Part shown: one piece after another, positions 59,801 to 64,000 of the stretch
Layout of the letters: each line of letters begins with the position of its first letter
Position numbering within the stretch: the first letter of the stretch is position 1
NCBI RefSeq assembly: GCF_026151205.1
Contig: NC_087075.1
Location: 14,521,628 to 14,585,627 of the forward strand
Source of the DNA: Bolinopsis microptera
Taxonomy: Eukaryota; Ctenophora; Tentaculata; Lobata; Bolinopsidae
Direction: 5' to 3'
DNA length: 64,000 nucleotides
Program-made: the position numbers and the translations under genes
Notes under the pieces: model-generated
What the model saw: the letters and a program-made list of their open reading frames with translations, nothing else
What the model was told of the DNA's origin: nothing
The model's database searches: none

Positions 59801-62800
59801 CACTGATGCGGACTTTGCTGACGACCTTGCTCTTATAACAGATAGTGTTGCGGCCAACTCAGTTGACTAACGCCAAGGTGTATGGACACCTCATCAGAGC
59901 ATCTGATAAGATAGCTGCACGGAGAATGAGACTCGCAGGTCATTTAGCCAGACATGAAGAACTATTGAGTCATCAACTTCTCTTCTGGGAACCCCTTCAA
60001 GGACATCGTCGATGGGGAAGACCACATCTCACATACATTGACATCCTTCGGAAGGACACGGGGCTTGACGACAGCAAAGAGATTAACAAACTCATGCTGG
60101 ATAGACAGATTTGGAAGGAGACTATTTCTGTTCGGACGCTGAAGCCGCCCTAAGTCGAAGTAAGTCGAAGTATATTAGTAAATTATACAATTATTTGTAT
60201 ATATAGATACAAGGTGTTTTTTTTGTAGAGTTATCAAATCAGTTACAACTACAGAAAACAATTGCAAGAGCGAGGTACTACTAGTACTAAAGGTCAACAC
60301 TCATAATTGAGTTTAATTTGGGTAATTATGTTAAAATTTGAACCGATTAGTCAGCCAAAATCTGATTTTTAATTTATGTTAAAAAAGTTAAAAAAGTTAA
60401 AGTAATTAATGTTAAATTCCAAAATCTCGATCTTAGAATTTAACTTTTTTAACGTGGACCCCCCCCTATATACCTAAGAACACTTGATCGGCTCACTCTC
60501 CTTGCATGCCTTTGGCACGTACGTCTCACATCCCTTGATACGAGAACCCCCTTTAGCAAGAGCTCCCGTCCCTTATGTGATCTATGAGTCGAGCAGTCAG
60601 ATCATGTTTACTTCTTAATGTACAGCTATGATTTACAGAATTTACATGTGAACTCTACCCTATATCTAGCTCATTTCTGGGTCTACTGATGGATCACATG
60701 GATGGATCACATCACTAATTATACGTCACATCACTAATTATACGTCATATGATCTGACCTCTAATAATGGAGGGCCCCCCTTTGTCGGCCTCCCGTCACT
60801 CCGTAACGAAATTTCGACTTTTAATTACTCAAAAACGGATTGATTTCTCACTATTTTCTTTGGCAGATATGTAAATCGTAGGTTTGAAAAGCCTTAGAAA
60901 CATAATTTAACCAATAACGAACCTGTTTTCTTGGACATTTTTCGGAAAAAATGGGTAAAATTGTCACACCGTAACATTCTATAGTTTTGAAATATGCCCC
61001 TTTAAGCTTTGGAGGTGTTTGTATGAATGATCATCAAACGTTATTTTGGGGCACATAATTAAAATTCCGAGTAGAAGCTCAAGCATTCAAACGAGTTATT
61101 TTGACAAGCTCGTTTTCGGTCGTTTGGTATTATATTATATTGTGGTCTTAATTTGATCCATTATAGATCAGGTTCTTTCCTCGTTAATATGTACTACATC
61201 TTCACCAACTAATGATAATATTTCATTACGAGTTCGAATTACGAGTTCAGACACAAAAGCTATCTGATAATCTCTAATGATCTCCAATTAGCAAACATTA
61301 GCACCAATTAGTACCAATTAGTACCTATTACCTGGGTTTTTCTTTCAAGTACACAATCAATCAGTAAATCCTTCATAGCAGTGAGAGCTTGAGTAGCTTT
61401 CAGGCGCTGTATCTGTAACTGAACCGCTGCCAGCCCTGAAATAGGAGACGGGTTTCAGAGAAATGATTTTACCCTGCTAAACGAAATCGTAAAATTTTTA
61501 AAACTTTAATAGGTTTGCATTGCTTTTTAACCCCATCTATAAAAGGCCTCAGATGATAAATTTGACTGTATTTCTTAACCAACACTATCTCATATAACAA
61601 CACTTGGATTTAAATAAACATATGAAAAAGTCTCAAGTTTCAACAAGCCTCATTGTTGAAATCAGCAGCAGTTAGACCAGAGAAAAGAAGGAAAAATCCC
61701 AACAATTTACCTTTAATAAGTGAAACAGAGAATGTCTGGATCTGAAGTTCCTTGACATTCTTTAAAAGAGCAATCTCACATCTTATACCCTGGTCTTGGA
61801 GACTAGCCGGTTTAATACAAACTTTAGTGAGTCGACCCAGGAAATCGTACAGCGAACCCAGGTCACAAAACACTGTGTCAGCTTTGTAGTCTGAAACAGT
61901 GTTAGATTAACAATTTATTGATTAGTTAATTAATTAATTAAATAAGTTTTTCGATTATAATTATCAACAAAAATTCTTGACTAGCTGTCTGAATTAGAAA
62001 GTTTAAAACGTTTGACTTTCACCCATTGCCCGGTAGGACAAATCAATATGTTCATTGCATCCAAGTTTTCTCCGGTATACTGCTTCCAGTATCTTGATGG
62101 AGACTTGTGTCACTCTCACCGACCTCATCGGTCAAAACTTTAATCAAAACCGCTAAAATTATTTAATAAAATTAAAATTAAGTTTCAACTAACCAGCATC
62201 ACTGTTTAGTTTCAACTAACCAGCATCACTGTTTAGTTTCAACTAACCAGCATCACTGTTTAGTTTCAACTAACCAGCATCACTGTTTAGTTTCAACTAA
62301 CCAGCATCACTGTTTAGTTTCAACTAACCAGCATCACTGTTTAGTTTCAACTAACCAGCATCACTGTTTAGTTTCAACTAACCAGCATCACTGTTTAGTT
62401 TCAACTAACCAGCATCACTGTTTAGTTTCAACTAACCAGCATCACTGTTTAGTTTCAACTAACCAGCATCACTGTTTAGTTTCAACTAACCAGCATCACT
62501 GTTTAGTTTCAACTAACCAGCATCACTGTTTAGTTTCAACTAACCAGCATCACTGTTTAGTTTCAACTAACCAGCATCACTGTTTAGTTTCAACTAACCA
62601 GCATCACTGTTTAGTTTCAACTAACCAGCATCACTGTTTAGTTTCAACTAACCAGCATCACTGTTGGGTATCCTCAGCCTCTTGTGAACACAAAACAGCT
62701 GAGTAGGAGACAACACAAAGTAGTGTCCCTCATTTATAATCGCCTCCCCAAACGTCCTAACATAGCGGCACAGGGAGCTGGTGACGTAGTACACGTCGTT

Positions 62801-63405
62801 GTGGTGCAGGTCCAGGAAGCGGAGTACTGTGGAGCACGAGGACACGTCCTGGTTGTGGCTGGGAGACAGAGGGTAACAGAGGCTGGGAGACATACATGAT
62901 AATAGTGCTTATAGCCAAAAAGAAAACTAGACAATATCTGTGGAGCACGAGGACACGTCCTGGTTGTGGCTGTGGAGACAGAGGTTACATGAGAAGTACT
63001 TTTTGATTTCCAACATTGTTTGTTTAGTGATAAGTAGGTAATACTATCTTCCATTCGGGGAAATTAAAACTTTAAATCAAGCCGTGACGAATTCCTCATA
63101 AAGTTACTTGTTACTTGAAGTTAGTTACTTGTTACTTGTAATTTACTTGTAATTTACTTGTAATTTACTTGTAAAACACTGCACACTGCTTACCAATTAA
63201 CTATTTTCAGAAGGTAATGCTCCAGGGAACTCCGTCTCTGTTCTATAATAGCAGGAGATAGGTTACCAGACAGTTGCTTAGGAGGGAAGGAACCTTTAAA
63301 CATCTTGAAACTGTCTGATATCTTGTCGTGAAGTTTGCGGAACTCGCTGTAGCGCCGGTACACACACCAGTTTCTCTCCTGTGTGAACACGTCTATTCTG
63401 TAAAC
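29790..63405 (-). CDS. NISCH: nischarin-like protein (PX + LRR), 5' end outside window
   Basis: Exons in transcript order: 63405-63194, 62858-62653, 61890-61711, 61435-61332, 52009-51930, 51787-51688, 34742-34632, 34379-34205, 32964-32860, 32609-32481, 32240-32115, 31857-31674, 31522-30247, 29924-29790. All are GT-AG and the phases join exactly (3123 nt, 1040 codons plus stop). Exon 1 shown is the core of a PX phosphoinositide-binding domain (YRRYSEFRKLHDKI..FPPKQL). Next comes the nischarin linker (SPTQLFCVHKRL), then leucine-rich repeats (LLYLDLSHNSIRQLDD, ELDVSYNQIEVLDL, LRKLDLHSNCVTSVD) with a capping ENPLSKSRSYRNKVL. The last third is acidic/Ser-rich and low-complexity, with about five DSPVLAR-type repeats. 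Nischarin is an endosomal PI3P-binding scaffold that binds integrin alpha5, Rac/PAK and LIMK. The large vertebrate C-terminal region is not obvious here. The 51930 exon's donor (gtacgt) was chosen by phase. The start codon lies beyond 64000. Confidence 0.85.
33152..34197. repeat. 12-bp tandem array (TACAATATATCC / TACAATATACCC)
   Basis: About 87 copies in a nischarin-like intron, starting some 8 bp after the donor of the LRR exon (34205). All three frames on both strands are open because the unit is 12 bp; these frames are artefacts. Confidence 0.95.
34743..35710. other. nischarin-like intron; no gene seen
   Basis: AT-rich intronic sequence downstream of the U2 gene. A 95-codon open frame at 35237-35524 (minus) has no recognisable feature and is not supported. 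Confidence 0.5.
35712..35916 (-). ncRNA. RNU2: U2 spliceosomal snRNA
   Basis: Read on the minus strand from 35916 it begins ATCGCTTCTCGGCCTTTTGG, the invariant U2 5' end. The branch-point-pairing segment GTGTAGTATCTGTTC follows, then the stem-loop IIa region (ATCAGTTTAATATCTGATA), the Sm site within TTGATTTTTGGAA, and the 3' stem-loops (TTCCCCGTATTGCAGTACCTCGGGG-type arms, split here). Length is about 205 nt; the 3' end is approximate. U2 pairs with the intron branch site in the spliceosome. It sits in the 17-kb nischarin-like intron, same strand, 450 bp from a 66-bp tandem array. It appears intact through the conserved 5' half. Confidence 0.95.
36371..41046. repeat. 66-bp tandem array, ~71 copies
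   Basis: The unit includes ACAGGTACGCCCCTGTAGGA and GCCTCTATAAATACCTGG. Copies differ at a few recurring sites (GGCAACC/GGTAACC, GGACTAG/GGAGTAG), and a few units are 65 bp (CGCCCTG). Because 66 is divisible by 3, a 1017-codon frame (LYKYLATCLSQVRPCRTSLVG peptides) is open on the plus strand; it is not a gene. It lies in a nischarin-like intron. Confidence 0.97.
41047..42068. other. intronic spacer with C16 tract and a 29-bp mini-repeat
   Basis: A run of 16 C at 41619-41634 and about four copies of a 29-bp unit containing TATACCCGGCTTTACTTACA at 41917-42035. A possible minus-strand exon near 41420-41313 (followed by donor gtaagt) could not be tied to any gene. Confidence 0.5.
42069..42550. 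repeat. 56-bp tandem array, ~8.5 copies
   Basis: The unit contains AAGCACTGAGTTATGAACTA and AACTAGAAGTAGATAGTAAG. Copies are almost identical. Intronic to the nischarin-like gene. Confidence 0.95.
42604..43022. repeat. 16-bp tandem array (TAACTAGTAACTATAG), ~26 copies
   Basis: Head-to-tail 16-bp units with minor length variants. The same motif recurs mixed with an exon edge at 49983-50187. Confidence 0.95.
43023..43659. other. upstream region of secreted gene A; no gene seen
   Basis: AT-rich DNA before the start codon at 43660. It probably contains the promoter; no distinct motif recognised. Confidence 0.5.
43660..45263 (+). CDS. secreted protein A (signal peptide, unknown domain, EGF-like, CCP), frameshift in exon 3
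   Basis: Exons 43660-43723, 44012-44458, 44702-44832 and 45060-45263, with GT-AG junctions. Exon 1 is a signal peptide (MRLTDILLTITLFKVVCS). Exon 2 (about 149 residues) is an unrecognised, probably beta-rich domain with four or five Cys, including DCTALLNW, YCEDN and EVCGSG. Exon 3 corresponds to an EGF-like module. Exon 4 is a four-Cys CCP/sushi-like module (VPCHGF..LTVKC..VITC..EQKC). Compared with gene B, exon 3 has lost one base near 44753. The phase into exon 4 fails by exactly that one base, and the B-like ending YGAYGCK is present in the shifted frame. It is therefore a recent pseudogene, an allele with a null change, or a sequence error. Further exons may follow the gtaggc after 45263. 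Nested antisense in the nischarin-like intron. Confidence 0.72.
44449..44600 (+). repeat. four copies of the exon 2 splice donor of gene A
   Basis: A unit of about 41 bp contains GGATTTACCAGGTGAGACAT, the end of exon 2 plus its donor. It recurs four times (44447, 44488, 44527, 44568). The third and fourth copies carry gtggaa or gtggga and are weaker donors. Confidence 0.9.
45264..46229. other. intronic/intergenic repeats: TTACTCC array, C23 tract, GTAGCCGG-rich block
   Basis: A 23-C run at 45337-45359. A 7-bp TTACTCC array at about 45463-45695. A loose TAGTAGCCGGCTAGTGACCG-type repeat at about 45845-46015. GCAGGGACCGTGCAT repeats at about 46033-46165. A possible further exon of gene A (Cys-containing, after CATAG at 46157) is too uncertain to call. 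Confidence 0.75.
46230..46470. repeat. 8-bp tandem array (CAGTTGCT)
   Basis: About 28 imperfect copies of CAGTTGCT with CATGTGCT variants. Confidence 0.9.
46471..47426. other. no gene seen
   Basis: AT-rich sequence between secreted genes A and B. No exon or element recognised apart from the hAT MITE that follows. Confidence 0.55.
47427..47575. mobile_element. hAT-type MITE with 8-bp target duplication
   Basis: A 149-bp element with CAGGGA(G/C)AAAAGGA inverted ends, flanked by an exact 8-bp duplication CAGCTCAT (47419-47426 and 47576-47583). CAGGG ends and 8-bp duplications are diagnostic of hAT elements. The interior has repeated AATCGCGAT. Non-coding. Confidence 0.9.
47584..48142. other. 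upstream region of secreted gene B; no gene seen
   Basis: AT-rich DNA before the start codon at 48143. A 90-codon open frame at 47809-48081 has no recognisable feature and is not supported. Confidence 0.5.
48143..50384 (+). CDS. secreted protein B (signal peptide, unknown domain, EGF-like, CCP)
   Basis: Exons 48143-48215, 48396-48830, 49426-49590 and 50178-50384; every intron is phase 1 with GT-AG ends. Phase-1 symmetrical exons carrying one domain each are typical of extracellular modular proteins. Exon 1 is a signal peptide (MCLGNLLITAALLKCISC). Exon 2 is the unrecognised domain shared with gene A (NYVLSFDEEISNNNL is identical in both). Exon 3 is EGF-like (YICKGCPDAS, GVYMCSCDEGT, GAYGCK). 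Exon 4 is CCP/sushi-like (VPCNGF..LTVKC..IITC..PKCF). All four exons are in frame here, so B looks functional. After 50384 the frame either splices onward (gtatac) or reads on to a TAA at 50459. The role is unknown; adhesion, complement-like recognition or matrix are possible. Nested antisense in the nischarin-like intron. Confidence 0.78.
48842..49292. repeat. AGTAGAATAA/TATAAGTAGAATT tandem array
   Basis: Two blocks (48842-49022 and 49115-49292) of a short-period repeat built from AAGTAGAATAATATAAGTAG. The first starts about 12 bp after the exon 2 donor of gene B. Confidence 0.92.
49712..49905. repeat. dispersed repeat (copy of 28383-28600)
   Basis: Diverged copy of the repeat at 28383-28600 in intron 3 of gene B. 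Unlike the other copy it lacks the right-hand inverted end. Confidence 0.7.
49983..50187 (+). repeat. four copies of the exon 4 splice acceptor of gene B
   Basis: CCAGATGCAGTTCCCTGCAA, the acceptor plus the first bases of exon 4, occurs at about 49988, 50041, 50106 and 50169, separated by TAACTATAG-type units. Only the last copy continues into the full exon; the first three are decoy acceptors. Confidence 0.9.
50493..50928. repeat. tandem duplication, copy 1
   Basis: It starts GACCAACTCAATTTCC. It contains a C23 run (50706-50728) and a fragment resembling the pogo-like MITE at 5761 (GGGGAAAGGGAAC, AAATCGG). Repeated at 50929-51353. Confidence 0.9.
50929..51353. repeat. tandem duplication, copy 2
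   Basis: Nearly identical to 50493-50928; the main difference is a shorter C run (13, at 51142-51154). Confidence 0.9.
52010..52931. other. nischarin-like intron; no gene seen
   Basis: AT-rich. A five-copy ACTATTTCA microsatellite lies at about 52828-52870. No exon recognised before the first transposon end. Confidence 0.55.
53465..54126 (+). pseudogene. transposon protein remnant in element A (Tudor/chromo-like tail)
   Basis: Two overlapping frames. The first (to about 53620) includes TPKEFATYADSLLKSINVVYVG. The second (53602-54126) continues LASGMEEECRRKARPVPGTLKV, then FVIVKWEGELYPGKVIGK, KEDVHDYELSDVKGAIG and GTGRRIEFEVPEL. The switch of frame within one conserved-looking protein points to a frameshift. 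The VKWEGELYPGKV stretch resembles the small barrel found at the C-terminus of uncharacterised transposon-associated animal proteins; that comparison is from general familiarity. The start and the catalytic part are missing. Confidence 0.55.
54997..55186. repeat. 7-bp tandem array (GAATACT), ~27 copies
   Basis: A pure heptamer repeat inside element B. The minus-strand frame YSVFSIQ is an artefact. Confidence 0.97.
55357..55653 (-). pseudogene. FLYWCH-like zinc-finger fragment in element B
   Basis: The frame includes LDSDGFIYCRKKNKDSALTS followed by SWRCCKHKLPTKCP, matching the FLYWCH pattern (aromatic..Y..K....WRC....C). The usual final Cys/His part is not clear. FLYWCH fingers commonly sit at the N-terminus of Mutator-like transposases. 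The catalytic domain that should follow toward lower coordinates is absent, replaced by a heptamer array, so the element is non-autonomous. Confidence 0.45.
56225..56580 (-). pseudogene. SAM-domain gene fragment inside element C
   Basis: On the minus strand, after a TTACAG acceptor near 56578, the frame reads VVANAIDAKYNGTSETGKE, a TAG stop, then DEHYSQT and a SAM domain (SLEGWLSRYGLECYTEQLEE, GFGSPSNFQCVQESDLDKL, CHRLTILHAAKWIL). The domain matches the SAM five-helix pattern (W-L..LGL..Y...F......L..L...DL..LGI...GHR..IL). One in-frame stop upstream and the transposon setting suggest a captured or retrocopied host fragment. Confidence 0.6.
56700..60175 (+). mobile_element. non-LTR retrotransposon (LINE), RTE/CFDP2-like, decayed (limits approximate)
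   Basis: An untranslated leader from about 56700, an endonuclease-reverse transcriptase region, and a 3' end with a short tandem tail (TAAGTCGAAG twice, about 60152-60171). It inserted inside element C. No certain target duplication was found. Confidence 0.75.
57447..60153 (+). pseudogene. LINE endonuclease-reverse transcriptase, broken
   Basis: An exonuclease-endonuclease-phosphatase type endonuclease lies at 57447-58136: TLNVRTVREFSKRLE near its start, then LAIQEHRV and VIGDLNAHL. After one in-frame TAA (58134-58136) the same frame continues from 58146 with the reverse transcriptase: GEDGVAPEVLK, VPVPKKGNLTKVDNYRGIAL, NQNGFRESRSTTSHI, FIDFKMAFDSVHR and VMQGDTLAPYLF. It stops at 59738. The catalytic FADD motif appears at about 59813-59824 in another frame. 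A C-terminal segment (RMRLAGHLARHEE, RRWGRPHLTYIDIL) ends at 60153, after an apparent internal deletion of the thumb region. Endonuclease and RT of this style are shared with RTE-like elements and the craniofacial development protein 2 family. It cannot be autonomous. Confidence 0.88.
61008..61331. other. nischarin-like intron; no gene seen
   Basis: AT-rich, with a short GTACCAATTA duplication next to the exon donor at 61331. Confidence 0.5.
62180..62664. repeat. 27-bp tandem array carrying a nischarin-like splice donor, ~18 copies
   Basis: On the minus strand each unit contains CAGTGATGCTGGTTAGTTGA, the end of exon 62858-62653 (CAGTGATGCTG) plus its donor (gttagt). The first unit is the genuine exon end. 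Confidence 0.95.
62939..62987 (-). repeat. duplicate of the 5' edge of exon 62858-62653
   Basis: Repeats the acceptor and first ~30 coding bases of the exon (CCACAACCAGGACGTGTCCT after a cacag acceptor) about 125 bp upstream of the genuine exon. It could act as an alternative acceptor. Confidence 0.8.
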
Positions 63406-63470
63406 CTGAGGGGGTTATTCTGTGAACCTGAGGGGGGTATTCTGTAAACCTAAGGGGGTTATTCTGTGAA
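63406..63470 (-). repeat. ~22-bp repeat of the PX exon acceptor, 3 copies
   Basis: The segment ACAGAATAACCCCCTCAGGT, containing the acceptor and exon start, is repeated three times upstream of the exon at 63405. One copy has CTTAG and one CCCCCCTCAG. Confidence 0.85.
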
Positions 63471-63519
63471 CGCTATAAATTTTGCCCCAGACTCCTCTAA
63501 TTTGCCCCAGACTCCTCTC

Positions 63520-64000
63520 TGTCTATCCGTGCAACTACACCCTACTACTAGAGTACTTACCACGTGCAACTACACCCTGCTACTAGAGTACTTACCACGT
63601 GCAACTACACCCTACTACTAGAGTACTTACCACGTGCAACTACACCCTGCTACTAGAGTACTTACCACGTGTCTATCAGTACTTACCACGTGTCTATCAG
63701 CACTTACCACGTGTCTATCAGCACTTACCACGTGTCTATCAGTACTTACCACGTGTCTATCAGCACTTACCACGTGTCTATCAGTACTTACCACGTGTCT
63801 ATCAGTACTTACCACGTGTCTATCAGTACTTACCACGTGTCTATCAGTACTTACCACGTGTCTAGCAGTACTTACCACGTGTCTATCAGTACTTACCACG
63901 TGTCTATCAGCACTTACCACGTGTCTATCAGTACTTACCACGTGTCTATCAGTACTTACCACGTGTCTATCAGTACTTACCACGTGTCTATCAGTACTTA
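63520..64000. repeat. 35-bp then 21-bp tandem array with donor and E-box motif, runs off window
   Basis: About four 35-bp units (63520-63672) pass into 21-bp units containing CTTACCACGTGTCTATCAGT up to the window end. On the minus strand every unit holds CACGTGGTAAGTACTG, a consensus donor after a CACGTG core. This is probably the end of the preceding nischarin-like exon, which lies outside the window. Confidence 0.9.

Larger units (their letters stand above)
55669..60466. mobile_element. element C: TIR element nested in B, ends GGGGGGGGTCCACGTTAAAA
   Basis: G8TCCACGTTAAAAAA at 55669 is mirrored by TTTTTTAACGTGGACC-C6 ending at 60466. TATATA flanks both sides, so a TA (or TATA) target duplication is possible. 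Each end contains a 90-bp block that is itself a hairpin (GTTAAAAAAGTTAAA pairing with TTTAACTTTTTTAAC). The interior holds a SAM-domain fragment and a LINE. Confidence 0.65.
54788..60794. mobile_element. element B: Mutator-like element inserted in element A
   Basis: A 9-bp direct repeat GTCACTCCG flanks it (54779-54787 and 60795-60803), as expected for Mutator-type (9-bp) target duplications. The inverted ends of about 85 bp start GACAAAGGGGGGCCCTCC and continue ATTAGTGATGTGACGTATAA. Inside each end a segment of about 50 bp (TTTACAG..CCCTATATCTAGC) is present in the same orientation. A FLYWCH-like zinc finger frame lies just inside the left end. Because GTCACTCCG is also an internal repeat of element A, the duplication could in principle be pre-existing. 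Confidence 0.6.
52932..61007. mobile_element. element A: outermost DNA transposon of a nested stack
   Basis: Ends GGGCATATTTCAAAACT near 52932 and its inverse AGTTTTGAAATATGCCC near 60991-61007. Both arms carry the motif GTCAC(T/A)C(C/T)GTAAC, about ten copies in total, mainly left arm 53266-54594 and right arm 60795-60975. TTAA lies close to both ends, which would fit a Kolobok-type target site, but the left end is imperfect. The arms contain a degenerate coding region. The element is split by element B at the GTCACTCCG site. Confidence 0.6.

Overview
The window is nuclear DNA from an AT-rich animal genome. Long spliced genes with GT-AG introns are recognisable by eye, there is a U2 snRNA gene, and there are animal proteins: a MEMO1 orthologue, a nischarin-like PX/LRR protein, ABCG half-transporters, and secreted EGF/CCP proteins. 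The species cannot be named from sequence alone; an invertebrate fits best. About a third of the window is tandem repeat (units of 2 to 66 bp), and the long open frames running through these arrays are not genes.

Layout. 0.1-0.9 kb: CT/CTCTAT microsatellite. 1.3-5.2 kb: a broken copy of a gene end, a foldback element and featureless DNA. 5.06-7.02 kb (minus): a three-exon gene for a 121-residue four-helix membrane protein. 7.4-8.3 kb: a tandem segmental duplication. 9.73-19.95 kb (minus): a complete six-exon MEMO1 gene (296 aa). Intron 4 of MEMO1 holds two intronless ABCG half-transporter genes on the same strand. 19.94-21.45 kb: about 48 copies of a 31-bp repeat that carries the MEMO1 start codon. 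21.9-28.8 kb (minus): a tandem pair of NERD-nuclease/SF1-helicase genes, one intact and one with two frameshifts. 29.79-63.4 kb (minus): at least 14 exons of a nischarin-like gene whose 5' end lies outside the window. Its 17-kb intron contains a U2 snRNA gene (minus), a 71-copy 66-bp array and two plus-strand secreted-protein genes. Its 9-kb intron contains a nested stack of transposons (element A containing B containing C, with a LINE inside).

The gene models for MEMO1, the membrane protein and the nischarin-like gene were built by hand from splice sites. Reading phase closes exactly across every junction (MEMO1 891 nt, membrane protein 366 nt, nischarin-like 3123 nt in the window).

The most unusual pattern is that many tandem arrays begin at an exon edge and their repeat unit contains that edge: a start codon (MEMO1), a stop codon (nischarin-like), splice donors (nischarin-like, secreted gene A) or splice acceptors (secreted gene B, nischarin PX exon). 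The result is rows of duplicated start, stop and splice signals beside the genuine ones. Other points of interest are the animal NERD-helicase pair, the nested transposons, and the ABCG pair whose ATPase halves are almost identical while their membrane halves have diverged.
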